Origin: Ralstonia pickettii | GTDB lineage: Bacteria; Pseudomonadota; Gammaproteobacteria; Burkholderiales; Burkholderiaceae | Length of the DNA stretch: 64,000 nt | Assembly: GCF_000607165.1 (NCBI RefSeq) | Contig: NZ_JFZG01000006.1 | Coordinates: forward strand, 310,001-374,000 | Direction: 5' to 3' | Shown: positions 33,117-42,251 of the stretch, piece after piece | Numbering within the stretch: the stretch's first letter is position 1 | How the letters are laid out: the number at the start of each line of letters is the position of its first letter | Position numbers and translations under genes: made by a program | Notes under the pieces: model-generated | What the model saw: the letters and a program-made list of their open reading frames with translations, nothing else | Databases searched by the model: none | Told to the model about the DNA's origin: nothing

Positions 33117-34872
33117 CAGCCGTCTCTACCGCTACCGCACCTTCTATTGCAGCAGCGATCCTTTGTGAACGCATGGGGTCCATCTCCAAGACCTGTCCCT
33201 GTCGAACCGTGCGGCTGACCCCGTTCCGCAGATGCGCGATGAAGTAGCGTGCATTTCGATCTGGTTTGACGGGTAGCTGCGAAAAGTAGTCCTCTATGCG
33301 GACTTCATCAAACCCGTCATCCTTCAACTGGCTACGCAACGCTTCGATTTCATCCGATGCAAGCATGGGACCACCAGGGAATAGATCGATTCGCCGCACA
33401 ACTTTCTGCACCTCGCTCAGCATTCGGAAACGCAAACGCAGCTTTTCATCGAGGTCGATTTCCTTGGACTCAAGCTGCCCCATCAGTTGGCTCAGCATTT
33501 CGAGCGATGCCTCTTCGTCCCGTGTGGTATTCGACAAAATCTGGACTTCGCTTTGTAGAGCAAGTCGCTGCTTCTTCAAGTCGTTCAGCTGAGACTGCAC
33601 ATCCCGCAGCCGTTGAACAAGGATCGGCATGTCGCCACCAGCTTCGATGGCCGCCACCAGATTCTTCTGTTTTGTCTCGGTTTCTTCCACCATGGCGCTA
33701 CAGGCAGCCAAGCTGGCACGCTTTGCCGTCACCCCATTGTCAGCAGATACCTCACCAAGGACGCGATGCAGATCTAGCTCTCTCGTGAACGTAATGAACT
33801 CGGATTCCAGGTTCCTGATGTTGTACGAAACACTGACACAGCCTCCGCCCTGCAACGACTTTGAGCAGTAAAGAAATCCAGTGTTGATTCCAGGCTTGCG
33901 CCGGATGTGCATCGGACTGCCGCAGTAACCGCATTTGGCAGTGCCCTGGAAGATGTTGTAGCACTGACCTTTTCGGCCAGCGTTCATTGTTCCCTTGTTC
34001 CGGTCCCGGGCCTTACGCATCGCCTGCACTTCATAGAAGAGCGTCTTGTCGATGATTGGCGGGTAGTAGTCTTCGACAAAGGTATTGGTCGTTGTGCGCC
34101 CGTTGTTGTCTTGATCCATCTGCAAGACACCGATCACAGCGATGTTGTTGATATTGAACCCGACCGTACTGTTCTGCCAATGCTTCGAGTGCTGAGCCGT
34201 CGGGGTGCCACGGGCATTCAGCTCCTTCGCAATCAGCACGTTGCCCATCCCATCTTTCGCGAGATCGAATATCAATCGGATCGTCGCAGCACTCTCCTCA
34301 ATGACTTCATACCTCGTCTTGTCATCGGAGATCTTGAGCCACCACGGGCAACGCCCGATCTTCACTTCCTTGTTGGCGATGACTCGCTTTCTTCTTGCGT
34401 CATACGCTGCCTTGATCCGCCTCGACTTCACGGCCGATTCTTCGTGCGCACGGGACATGCTCACCAATGCGATGAGCAATGGCGTCCAGTCGTTTCGCAG
34501 CCGATCCTTGCTATAGATGGCTCCGTCAACGAGCGTGACGATGGTGATACCGCGATTGATGATGGACTGAAAGACGGCTAGCGCTTCTGTCACAGGGAGA
34601 CGTGACAGGCGATCCAGTGATTCGACGAGCAAATACGAATCGGGCTGAACACGCCCTTCGTCGATTGCCGCTACGAATTGACCGAGTGCGCCCCGTTCGA
34701 TGTTCAATCCCGTGAATGCGGAGACACCAAGGTCCCGCACATTCAGCGACTGATCCAACGTCAGGCCGTGGTCAGCGGCATATTTTGCTGAGGCTTCAAG
34801 TTGGCGGCGGAGGGAGTCGCCCCGGATCTGCTCAGGGGTGGAGAACCGGATGTAGGAGTACGCGACGGGCAT
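33106..34872 (-). CDS. Large serine recombinase (element integrase)
   Basis: 588 residues. The N-terminal catalytic domain has the active-site serine in YSYIRFSTPEQ (about Ser11) and LDRLSRL (about 86-92). The recombinase domain follows, then a zinc ribbon CGYCG...CSKSLQGGGC (about 310-345) and a coiled coil (about 380-470), the standard order of large serine integrases. Such enzymes join attP and attB without host factors. It sits at the right edge of the island and reads inward. A TATAAT box lies 29 nt upstream of ATG 34872, next to the disrupted glycosylase fragment. Confidence 0.93.
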   Translation of the reverse strand: MPVAYSYIRFSTPEQIRGDSLRRQLEASAKYAADHGLTLDQSLNVRDLGVSAFTGLNIERGALGQFVAAIDEGRVQPDSYLLVESLDRLSRLPVTEALAVFQSIINRGITIVTLVDGAIYSKDRLRNDWTPLLIALVSMSRAHEESAVKSRRIKAAYDARRKRVIANKEVKIGRCPWWLKISDDKTRYEVIEESAATIRLIFDLAKDGMGNVLIAKELNARGTPTAQHSKHWQNSTVGFNINNIAVIGVLQMDQDNNGRTTTNTFVEDYYPPIIDKTLFYEVQAMRKARDRNKGTMNAGRKGQCYNIFQGTAKCGYCGSPMHIRRKPGINTGFLYCSKSLQGGGCVSVSYNIRNLESEFITFTRELDLHRVLGEVSADNGVTAKRASLAACSAMVEETETKQKNLVAAIEAGGDMPILVQRLRDVQSQLNDLKKQRLALQSEVQILSNTTRDEEASLEMLSQLMGQLESKEIDLDEKLRLRFRMLSEVQKVVRRIDLFPGGPMLASDEIEALRSQLKDDGFDEVRIEDYFSQLPVKPDRNARYFIAHLRNGVSRTVRQGQVLEMDPMRSQRIAAAIEGAVAVETADDA

Positions 34873-34901
34873 GAAATCGGCGGGCGGGCAGGCTCCCGCC
34901 G

Positions 34902-34932
34902 ATTATATCTAGCCAGGTGTCAAATTGACCAA
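34902..34932 (-). promoter_or_regulatory. Putative promoter of the serine recombinase
   Basis: TATAAT reads on the minus strand at 34907-34902. The TTGACA at 34923-34918 is only 10 nt away, too close, so TTGGTC at 34932-34927 (19-nt spacer) is a possible but weak -35. The -35 region lies at the island/host boundary. Confidence 0.45.
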
Positions 34933-35057
34933 AGGTCTTTGTGCTTGTAAGCGTAGTACTGCGATTGCGCAAGCGATGCTTCGCCGGGAAGGCTGCCCAG
35001 GATCAGCACGCGCGTGTGCGCGTCGACCACGGGCGGAAAGCATCGCTTGAGCGTCAC
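34920..35057 (-). pseudogene. 5' fragment of the host DNA-glycosylase gene
   Basis: Starts at GTG 35057, 8 nt from the htpG stop, and reads VTLKRCFPPVVDAHTRVLIL, GSLPGEASLAQSQYYAYKH, then KDLWSI and a stop at 34920. It matches the N-terminus of the 32613 gene until the Tyr-Ala pair and then departs, which marks the insertion point near 34,940-34,950. The 3' part must lie beyond the island's left end, outside the window. Confidence 0.85.
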
Positions 35058-35065
35058 GCTTGTCG

Positions 35066-36988
35066 TCAGGCCAGCAGGCGGTTCACGCGTTGCACGTAGG
35101 CTGCCGGGTCGGCCAATGCGCCACCCTCGGCCAACAGTGCCTGATCGAACAGCACATGCAGGCGATCTTCAAACGCGGCGCGATCGGCGTCGTTGCCGGT
35201 TACCGTTTCGAGCAGCGCGAGCTTGCGCACGAGCGGGTGCGTCGGGTTCAGTTCCAGCACCGGCTTGCTGTCGGGCGCTTGTTGGCCGGCCTGCTTGAGC
35301 AGACGCGCCAGCGTGCCGCTGATGTCGCCTTCATCGGCCACGAGGCACGACGGCGAATCGGTCAGGCGATGCGTGATCCGCACGTCCTTGGCCTTGTCGC
35401 CCAGCACCGCCTTGGCACGCTCAACCAGCGCCTTGAACTCGCCCTCCACCTTGGCGTGCTCGGCCTTCTCGGCCTCGTCTTCCATCGCACCCAGGTCGAG
35501 ATCGCCACGCGCCACAGACACCAGTTCCTTCTCTTCGAAGTCGTGCAGGAACGAGAGCATCCACTCGTCCACGCGGTCGGTCAGCAGCAGCACTTCCACG
35601 CCCTTCTTGCGGAAGATTTCCAGATGCGGGCTCGACTTGGCAGCCGTCCAGCTTTCGGCCGTCACGTAGTAGATCTTGTCTTGGCCTTCCTTCATGCGGC
35701 CGATGTAATCCGCCAGCGAGACGGTCTGGGCGCTGTCTTCGTTGTGCGTGGAAGCAAAGCGCAGCAGCTTGGCAATGCGGTCCTTGTTGGCGTGGTCTTC
35801 GCCGATGCCTTCCTTGAGCACCTGGCCGAAGTTCTGCCAGAACGTGGCGTACTTTTCCTTCTCGGCCGCGTCATCCGACTCCGCCATCGATTCGAGCATG
35901 CCCAGCACGCGCTTGGTGGAGCCTTCCCGGATGGCCTTCACATCGCGGCTTTCCTGCAGGATTTCGCGCGAGACGTTCAGCGGCAAATCGGCCGAATCGA
36001 TCACGCCCTTCACGAAGCGCTGATAGGCCGGCAGCAGTTGCTCGGCGTCGTCCATGATGAAGACACGCTTGACATACAGCTTCAGGCCGCTGCGGCGCTC
36101 GCGGTCCCACAGGTCGAACGGCGCGTTGGTCGGGATGTACAGCAGTTGCGTGTATTCGCTGCGGCCTTCCACACGGTTGTGCGTCCATGCCAGCGGCTTG
36201 CCGTTTTCGTGGGCGATGTGCTGATAGAAGGCGATGTACTGATCGTCCGTCACATCAGCGCGCGGGCGTGCCCACAGTGCGCTGCCCTGGTTGATGGTTT
36301 CCCATTCGTCCTGGGCCACCATCGTTTTCTTCTCTTCGTCCCACGCCTCCTTGCGCATCTGGATCGGCAGGGAGATGTGGTCCGAATACTTCTGCACGAC
36401 CGACTTCACGCGCCAGGCGGAGAGGAAATCGTCCTCGCCCTCGCGCAGGTGCAGCGTGATGGTGGTACCGCGCTCTGCGCGTTCAATGGTGTCGACGGTG
36501 AATTCGCCGTCGCCGGTGCTTTCCCAGCGCACGCCTTCATTGACGGCCACGCCGGCGCGGCGCGATTCCACCGTCACGCGGTCGGCCACGATAAACGCCG
36601 AGTAGAAGCCCACGCCAAACTGGCCGATAAGCGCGGCATCCTTCTGCTGGTCGCCCGACAGTTGGCTGAAGAACTCGCGCGTGCCCGAGCGGGCGATGGT
36701 GCCAAGGTTGCGGATGGCCTCATCGCGGCTCATGCCGATACCGTTGTCGGCAATCGTGATGGTGCGCGCGGCGGCATCAAAACCGATGCGGATGCCAAGC
36801 TCACCACCGCCTTCCAGCAGCGACGGGTTGGCGATGCCCTCAAAGCGCAGCTTGTCCACCGCATCTGACGCATTGGAAACCAGCTCCCGCAGGAAGATTT
36901 CCTTGTTGCTGTACAGCGAGTGGATCATCAGATGCAGAAGCTGCTTCACTTCTGCCTGGAAAGCCATCTTCTCGTGCGGTGCGCTCAT
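35066..36988 (-). CDS. htpG: HSP90-family molecular chaperone HtpG
   Basis: 640 residues from ATG 36988 ([14 protein letters not shown]); upstream ATGs at 36997 and 37054 are in frame but give atypical N-termini. GHKL ATPase motifs are clear: [17 protein letters not shown] (about 30-46), TIADNGIGM (about 80-88) and [11 protein letters not shown] (about 125-135), followed by the middle and dimerisation domains at normal length. It folds client proteins in the cytosol. It lies immediately upstream of the disrupted glycosylase gene, with an 8-nt gap, so both were probably one transcript. Confidence 0.95.
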   Translation of the reverse strand: MSAPHEKMAFQAEVKQLLHLMIHSLYSNKEIFLRELVSNASDAVDKLRFEGIANPSLLEGGGELGIRIGFDAAARTITIADNGIGMSRDEAIRNLGTIARSGTREFFSQLSGDQQKDAALIGQFGVGFYSAFIVADRVTVESRRAGVAVNEGVRWESTGDGEFTVDTIERAERGTTITLHLREGEDDFLSAWRVKSVVQKYSDHISLPIQMRKEAWDEEKKTMVAQDEWETINQGSALWARPRADVTDDQYIAFYQHIAHENGKPLAWTHNRVEGRSEYTQLLYIPTNAPFDLWDRERRSGLKLYVKRVFIMDDAEQLLPAYQRFVKGVIDSADLPLNVSREILQESRDVKAIREGSTKRVLGMLESMAESDDAAEKEKYATFWQNFGQVLKEGIGEDHANKDRIAKLLRFASTHNEDSAQTVSLADYIGRMKEGQDKIYYVTAESWTAAKSSPHLEIFRKKGVEVLLLTDRVDEWMLSFLHDFEEKELVSVARGDLDLGAMEDEAEKAEHAKVEGEFKALVERAKAVLGDKAKDVRITHRLTDSPSCLVADEGDISGTLARLLKQAGQQAPDSKPVLELNPTHPLVRKLALLETVTGNDADRAAFEDRLHVLFDQALLAEGGALADPAAYVQRVNRLLA

Positions 36989-37091
36989 GGTGTGCATAAA
37001 AAGTCTGGAAAGTGGAAAGAGAAGCGGGCTACACCTTTGCGCGTGCGCCCGCATGAATTTGTGAGGCTAGATGTGGTGTGGCGCCCGGTTT

Positions 37092-38570
37092 TCAAGCCCC
37101 GCGTTCGAGCTGTTCCGCCAGGAACCGGAGCAAGTCCGGGTCCGCGCTGGTCGCAATGTTGAAGCGCATCCACGTCGACGGCATCTGCGACGGCGAAAAC
37201 AGGCTCCCCGGCGCAAACACATAGCCGTGCTCATGCCCGGCGCGCGCGATGGCATTGGTGTCCTGCCCCGTATCGGCCCAAAGGAACATGCCGGCGCCCT
37301 GCTGCGCAAACAGCTTCAGGCCCAAGCGTTCGAGGCTGCGTTGCACGCCGTCACGGGCGCGATCCAGACGGGCGCGTATGCGCTCCACGTGCTTGCGGTA
37401 GTGGCCTTCGGTGAGGATCTTGTAGAGCACGCGTTCGTTGATCTCTGGCGTGACCAGACCGGTCAGCAGTTTGCCGTCGACCAGGTTCTTGGCCAGCTCG
37501 GGGTGGCAGGCGATGAACCCCACCCGCAGGTTGGCTGCCAGCGTCTTGGAGAAACTGCTCAGGTAGATCACGCGTCGCAGCTGGTCCAGGCTTGCCAGCC
37601 GGGTGCCGGGGTGGCCGGGCGGCGCGAGGTCGCCGTAGATATCGTCTTCGACGATCAGGAAACCGTACTGCTCAGCCAGCCGCAGCAACTGAAACGCCTT
37701 GGCAGCCGACAATGAGGTGCCCGTCGGGTTATGCAGGATCGAATTGATGATCAGCAGCTTGGGCCGACGCACCTGCACCAGCCCTTCCAGAGCAACCAGG
37801 TCCGGGCCCTCGGTGGTGTACGGCACACCGATCACCTGTGCGCCTTGCGCGGCAAAGCGGCCGAACATCAGGAACCACGCCGGATCGCCCACCAGCACCG
37901 TATCGCCAGGCTGCACATACTGGCGCGCGATCAGGTCCAGCGACGAGGTGATGCCCGACGTCATGACGATCTGGTCCGGCCGGGCGCCGATCTCCAGTTC
38001 CGCCAATCGCGTCTGCAACTGCTGACGCAGCGGCAAAAAACCCTGCGGCGATCCCCACGCGAGAAACTGGTTGCCGTTCTGCCGGCCAAGGGTGCGCAGC
38101 GCGTTGGCGATCAATTCACCATCGAGCCAGCCGTTGGGCAGAAAGCCGATGCCCGGCGCCTTGCGGGGCTCGGCAGAATGGAACATGTTCCGCAGCAGCC
38201 AGGTCACGTCGATCTTGCGTGCGGCGGTGGGCGGCGGTGCGACCGGCTCCTCGGGCAGCGGCGTGTGGCGCTCCTTCACATAGAAGCCCGAGCCCCGGCG
38301 CGATTCCAGATACCCCTGCGCCACCAGGCGCTCGTATGCCTCCACCACAGTGAACCGCGAAATGCTCTTTTCCTGCGCCAATTGCCGGATCGATGGCATG
38401 CGCATGCCCGCGCGAAACACCCGCTCATCAATGCGCATGCGCGCCCATTCGGTGAGCTGATCCACCAGCGTCATCTGCGCAGACGGAATCGGGTCAGGCA
38501 ACTGCTCCGCCGCCGGGCGGGCGGCCGCGCGACGGGCGTCCAGGCTGATGATGTGGGAGGTGGAATTCAT
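37092..38570 (-). CDS. MocR-type regulator (GntR HTH fused to aminotransferase)
   Basis: 492 residues from ATG 38570; the frame stays open far upstream (to 39680) but that part is the shadow of the divergent genes. A winged-helix GntR domain (about 30-100, MRMPSIRQLAQEKSISRFTVVEAYERLVAQGY in part) is fused to a fold-type I aminotransferase domain with the PLP lysine in SSFSKTLAANLRVGF. MocR proteins sense PLP or amino compounds and control a divergent gene. TGTACAG palindromes in the shared upstream region are likely its sites. The targets are presumably alaX and the DMT exporter. Confidence 0.9.
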   Translation of the reverse strand: MNSTSHIISLDARRAAARPAAEQLPDPIPSAQMTLVDQLTEWARMRIDERVFRAGMRMPSIRQLAQEKSISRFTVVEAYERLVAQGYLESRRGSGFYVKERHTPLPEEPVAPPPTAARKIDVTWLLRNMFHSAEPRKAPGIGFLPNGWLDGELIANALRTLGRQNGNQFLAWGSPQGFLPLRQQLQTRLAELEIGARPDQIVMTSGITSSLDLIARQYVQPGDTVLVGDPAWFLMFGRFAAQGAQVIGVPYTTEGPDLVALEGLVQVRRPKLLIINSILHNPTGTSLSAAKAFQLLRLAEQYGFLIVEDDIYGDLAPPGHPGTRLASLDQLRRVIYLSSFSKTLAANLRVGFIACHPELAKNLVDGKLLTGLVTPEINERVLYKILTEGHYRKHVERIRARLDRARDGVQRSLERLGLKLFAQQGAGMFLWADTGQDTNAIARAGHEHGYVFAPGSLFSPSQMPSTWMRFNIATSADPDLLRFLAEQLERGA

Positions 38571-38599
38571 GACGAGGAAGGCTGAAGCGGGGCCGAAAA

Positions 38600-38641
38600 C
38601 TGTACAGAAAGCGCCACGACAAAGTGTACAGGTACTGTACA
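38600..38641. promoter_or_regulatory. MocR operator candidates
   Basis: CTGTACAG (38600-38607) and the palindrome TGTACAG-GTA-CTGTACA (38625-38641) lie between the divergent MocR and AlaX genes. Repeated TGTACAG half-sites are typical of GntR/MocR binding. Confidence 0.7.
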
Positions 38642-38699
38642 GACACAGTTCGGTAGGATCAAGGTCAGAATTCCGCCCACACCGAACCGGAGACATCAC

Positions 38700-39419
38700 A
38701 TGCCCACGTTGAAACGCTTTGACGAAGACGCGTACCGCGCCACTTGCGACGCCACGGTCGTCGCCGTGCATCCGGAAGGCATTGAGCTGGACGCGACGGT
38801 GTTCTACGCGCGCAGCGGTGGCCAGGCTGGCGACACCGGCACGCTCACCCTGGCCGATGGGCAAACCATCGCGATTGCCGACACCGTCTACAGCCCCGAT
38901 CGCCAAACCGTTCTGCATGTGCCTGCCGACCACGCTGGCCTCACGCTGCTCGCGCCCGGCACGCCCGTCACGGCCGCCATCGACTGGGACCGCCGCCATC
39001 GGCTGATGCGGCTGCATACGTGCCTGCACCTGCTGGGCTCGCTGATTCCCGTGCCGGTCACGGGCTGCGGCATCTCGCCGGACGCCGGTCGCGTCGATTT
39101 CGACTTGCCTGAATCTACGCTCGACCGCGACACCCTCACCACGCAACTGAATGAACTCATCGGCCGCAACACGCCGGTGCGCATCGATCTGATCACACCG
39201 GAGGAACTGGCCGCGCAGCCCGAACTGGTGCGCACCATCGGCGCGGCACCGCCGGCGGGCGCATCGGCCATCCGCATCATCCACATCGACGGCATCGACC
39301 GCCAGCCGTGCGGTGGCACCCACGTGCGCGCCACCGGAGAAATCGGCCGCGTGGTCGTCACCAAGATTGAAAAGAAGAGCCGCCAGAACCGACGCGTGGC
39401 CGTGGCGTTTGCAGATTGA
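38700..39419 (+). CDS. alaX: Alanyl-tRNA editing protein (AlaX-like)
   Basis: 239 residues. The zinc and editing-site residues of the AlaX/AlaRS editing domain are present: HTCLH (about 112-116) and QPCGGTHV (about 201-208). The enzyme hydrolyses Ser- or Gly-mischarged tRNA-Ala. It is divergent from the MocR regulator and 9 nt upstream of a DMT-family exporter in the same direction. That pairing suggests a response to a misactivated amino acid: one protein repairs mischarged tRNA while the other exports the compound. Start ATG 38700 follows GGAGACATCAC. Confidence 0.9.
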   Translation: MPTLKRFDEDAYRATCDATVVAVHPEGIELDATVFYARSGGQAGDTGTLTLADGQTIAIADTVYSPDRQTVLHVPADHAGLTLLAPGTPVTAAIDWDRRHRLMRLHTCLHLLGSLIPVPVTGCGISPDAGRVDFDLPESTLDRDTLTTQLNELIGRNTPVRIDLITPEELAAQPELVRTIGAAPPAGASAIRIIHIDGIDRQPCGGTHVRATGEIGRVVVTKIEKKSRQNRRVAVAFAD

Positions 39420-39428
39420 GCGGCCGCC

Positions 39429-40367
39429 ATGAACAAGTCCGCCGCCCTGCCCATGCAACATGTTGACCACGCTGAACGCCGCGGCCTGCTGCTCGGCTTC
39501 ATCGGTGTGGCCATCTTCAGCCAGACACTGCCGTTCACGCGCATGGCCGTCGCCGAGCTGGATGCCACCTTCGTGGCGCTGGCGCGCGCGGTGCTGGCAA
39601 GCATCCTGGCGCTGGGCCTGCTTGCGGCAACCGGCGCGTTTTCTGCGGCCAAACGCCCGCGCGGCAAGCAGTGGTGGCAACTTGCAGTGACGGCGATGGG
39701 CGTGGTGGTGGGTTTTCCGCTGTTTTCATCGCTGGCCATGCGCGATGTACCAGCCGCCCATGGCGCCATCATCACCGGCCTGCTGCCGCTTGCAACCGCC
39801 ATCTTTGCCGCCTGGTTCGGGCGCGAGCGGCCGTCCGCAGGGTTCTGGCTCTGCGCAATGGTGGGCAGTGTGCTCGTCGTTTCATTTGCCCTGCTGCAAG
39901 GAGCGGGCGCCCTGCACCGCGCCGATTGGCTGCTCTTCGCCGCCATGGTGACCGGTGCCCTCGGCTATGCCACCGGCGGCAAGCTCGCGCGCGAACTGGG
40001 CGGCAAGCAGACGATTGCCTGGGCGCTGGTCGTCTCGCTGCCCGTGCTGCTGCCGCTGGTGGGCGCGCTTGCGTGGCTGCCGTCGACACATCAGGCCGAA
40101 GCGCTGGCGCATGCGTCGTCCCGCGCCTGGATCGGGCTGGCCTACGTGTCGGCCTTCTCTATGTTCATCGGCTTTCTGTTCTGGTACTCCGGCCTGGCGG
40201 CAGGCGGTGTTGCGCGGGTCGGCCAGATACAATTGCTGCAACCTTTCATGACGTTGATCGGCGGCTGGCTGCTGCTGGGCGAATCGCTCGACGCGCCTAC
40301 CGTGCTGTTTGCGTTGGCTGTGATTGCCGTGGTCGGCATCGGCCGGCGAACGTCGGTACGCCGATAG
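39429..40367 (+). CDS. DMT-family (EamA) transporter
   Basis: 312 residues with ten hydrophobic segments arranged as two EamA repeats (for example GLLLGFIGVAIFSQTLPF, then later AFSMFIGFLFWYSGLAAGG and GGWLLLGESLDAPT, a typical EamA ending). Such proteins export amino acids or other small metabolites across the inner membrane. It is 9 nt behind alaX and probably under the same MocR control. Substrate unknown. Start ATG 39429. Confidence 0.88.
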   Translation: MNKSAALPMQHVDHAERRGLLLGFIGVAIFSQTLPFTRMAVAELDATFVALARAVLASILALGLLAATGAFSAAKRPRGKQWWQLAVTAMGVVVGFPLFSSLAMRDVPAAHGAIITGLLPLATAIFAAWFGRERPSAGFWLCAMVGSVLVVSFALLQGAGALHRADWLLFAAMVTGALGYATGGKLARELGGKQTIAWALVVSLPVLLPLVGALAWLPSTHQAEALAHASSRAWIGLAYVSAFSMFIGFLFWYSGLAAGGVARVGQIQLLQPFMTLIGGWLLLGESLDAPTVLFALAVIAVVGIGRRTSVRR

Positions 40368-40411
40368 CAACGTCTTCCCCTTTTGTTTACCGCACTCACC
40401 AAGGAGTCTTC

Positions 40412-40882
40412 ATGACCGCCTCGCACGACGCACAGGCCAAGCTCAAGCAACTCGGCATCGAACTGCCCGCCGCCGGCGCCCCCGCTGCCGCCTACGTCAT
40501 GGCCGCGCAAACCGGCAATCAGGTCTTCCTGTCCGGCCACATCGCCAAGAAAGACGGCAAGCCGTGGGTTGGCAAGCTGGGCGCCGACATGACCACCGAG
40601 CAAGGCAAGGCCGCGGCACGGGCCATCGCCATCGACCTGATCGCCACGTTGAACACGCACCTGGGCGGTGACCTCAGCCGCGTCAAGCGCATCGTCAAGG
40701 TGATGAGCCTGGTCAATTCCACGCAGGAGTTCACCGAGCAGCACCTGGTGACCAACGGCGCATCGGAACTGTTCGCCGACGTGTTTGGCGACGCCGGCAA
40801 GCACGCCCGCAGCGCCTTTGGCGTCGCGCAGATTCCGTTTGGCGCGTGCGTCGAGATCGAGCTGATTGCCGAAGTCGCCTGA
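40412..40882 (+). CDS. RidA-family protein
   Basis: 156 residues, AAGGAG before ATG 40412. The Rid fold signatures are visible: GNQVFLSGHIAK (about 36-47), LNTHLGGDLSRVKRIVKVMS (about 83-102) and HARSAFGVAQIPFGACVEIE near the end. Several Rid subgroups hydrolyse reactive enamine/imine intermediates from PLP enzymes, protecting other PLP proteins. That matches its position between a transporter and two aminotransferase-type genes, but the exact subgroup is not clear. It is about 130 nt upstream of the 41014 aminotransferase and probably separately promoted. Confidence 0.88.
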   Translation: MTASHDAQAKLKQLGIELPAAGAPAAAYVMAAQTGNQVFLSGHIAKKDGKPWVGKLGADMTTEQGKAAARAIAIDLIATLNTHLGGDLSRVKRIVKVMSLVNSTQEFTEQHLVTNGASELFADVFGDAGKHARSAFGVAQIPFGACVEIELIAEVA

Positions 40883-41013
40883 GCGACGCTTTTTCCCGCA
40901 GTCTCTAAGGTGACGGCCCAACGTTGGATGGGCCGGTTGCCTGCTATTCTTTTCGCTTTGCCCACCCACGGCGCCTGCTCACGAGGTGGGCGCCGCAACA
41001 CTAGGACCACACC

Positions 41014-42204
41014 ATGGACCACACCGCCTGCACCTTCTCCAGCCGCGCTCAGAAACTGACCAGCTCGGCGATCCGGGAAATCCTCAAGATCACCGAACGT
41101 CCTGAGGTCATTTCGTTTGCCGGTGGCCTGCCCGCCCCCGCCACCTTCCCGGTCGAAGCGATTCAGGCGGCGTGCGCCCGCATGTTTGCCGACAACCCGC
41201 AGGCCTCGCTGCAATACACCCCGACCGAAGGCCTGTCGGTGCTGCGTGAGTGGATCGCCCAGCGTCATGGCACCACCGCTTCGCGCGTGCTGATCACCAC
41301 GGGCTCGCAGCAAGGACTGGACCTGCTGGGCAAGATTTTCATCGACCCGCAAAGCAAGGTGCTGGTCGAAACGCCGACGTACCTGGGCGCACTGCAGGCG
41401 TTCTCGCTGTTCGAGCCGACTTATACGTCCATCGCCACCGATGACAAAGGCCTGCTGCCGGACGCGCTCACGCCAGAGCTGGCTGCCGGCGCGCGCTTCT
41501 TCTACACGATCCCGAACTTCCAGAACCCGACCGGCCGCCGCCTGCCGCTGGACCGCCGCCAGGCCCTGGTAGCCCGCGCGAAGGAACTCGGCGTGCTGCT
41601 CGTGGAAGACGACCCGTACGGCGAACTGAGCTACACCGGCGACGCCCTGCCGTCGCTGCGCTCGCTCAATCCGGACGGCGTGATCTACATGGGCTCGTTC
41701 TCGAAGATCCTGGCGCCGGGCATGCGCCTGGGTTACATCATCGCGCCCGAACACATCCACTTCAAACTCGTGCAGGCCAAGCAGGCATCGGATCTGCACA
41801 CGCCCAGCTTCACGCAGCGCGTGGCGTACGAGGTACTGAAGACCGGTCTGCTCGATACGCACATCCCGAGCATTCGAAACCTCTATGGCAAGCAGTGCGA
41901 GGCGATGCTCGACTCGCTCACGCGCCATATGCCGGCCGGTGTGCACTGGAACCGACCGGAAGGCGGCATGTTCATCTGGGTGGAAGTGCCGGAAGGCATC
42001 GATACGATGGCGCTGCTGGAAAAGGCCGTCGCGCGCAACGTAGCCTTCGTGCCGGGCGCACCGTTCTATGCCAACGCGCCGCGTCGCAATACGCTGCGCC
42101 TGGCGTTCGTGACGGTGGCACCGGAGCGCATCGAGCAAGGCATTGCCGTGCTGGGCGAATTGATCCGCACGGAAATCGCAGCGCTCACGCCCAAGGCCGC
42201 CTAA
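41014..42204 (+). CDS. PLP-dependent aminotransferase (class I/II, LysN/2-aminoadipate type)
   Basis: 396 residues. Fold-type I features in order: YTPTEGLSVLREWIA (about 69-83), NFQNPTGRRLPLDRR (about 169-183), DDPYGELSY, and the PLP lysine in MGSFSKILAPGMRLGY (about 228-243). The sequence is close in character to 2-aminoadipate/lysine-N aminotransferases and MocR-related enzymes lacking the HTH. It probably acts in the cytosol on a branched or dibasic amino acid. It precedes the GST gene by 47 nt and probably shares its transcript. Gene symbol withheld because the substrate is uncertain. Confidence 0.9.
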   Translation: MDHTACTFSSRAQKLTSSAIREILKITERPEVISFAGGLPAPATFPVEAIQAACARMFADNPQASLQYTPTEGLSVLREWIAQRHGTTASRVLITTGSQQGLDLLGKIFIDPQSKVLVETPTYLGALQAFSLFEPTYTSIATDDKGLLPDALTPELAAGARFFYTIPNFQNPTGRRLPLDRRQALVARAKELGVLLVEDDPYGELSYTGDALPSLRSLNPDGVIYMGSFSKILAPGMRLGYIIAPEHIHFKLVQAKQASDLHTPSFTQRVAYEVLKTGLLDTHIPSIRNLYGKQCEAMLDSLTRHMPAGVHWNRPEGGMFIWVEVPEGIDTMALLEKAVARNVAFVPGAPFYANAPRRNTLRLAFVTVAPERIEQGIAVLGELIRTEIAALTPKAA

Positions 42205-42251
42205 ATTACATAACAATCCATTCCATCCATTCAAGAAAGGAGCCGTCGTCG

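Noticed and set aside
1699-34928. 14-bp sequence TCAATTTGACACCT at 1699-1712 and its inverse at 34915-34928, near the two ends of the visible island
   Set aside because: Attachment sites would be direct repeats, not inverted, and a few 14-mer matches are expected by chance in 64 kb. The true left end is probably outside the window.
35060-36868. Long open frame opposite htpG
   Set aside because: Shadow of htpG produced by its GC-rich third positions; composition is not protein-like.
38571-39680. N-terminal extension of the MocR gene to 39680
   Set aside because: It runs through the divergent alaX gene and the operator palindromes; the GntR domain starts near ATG 38570.
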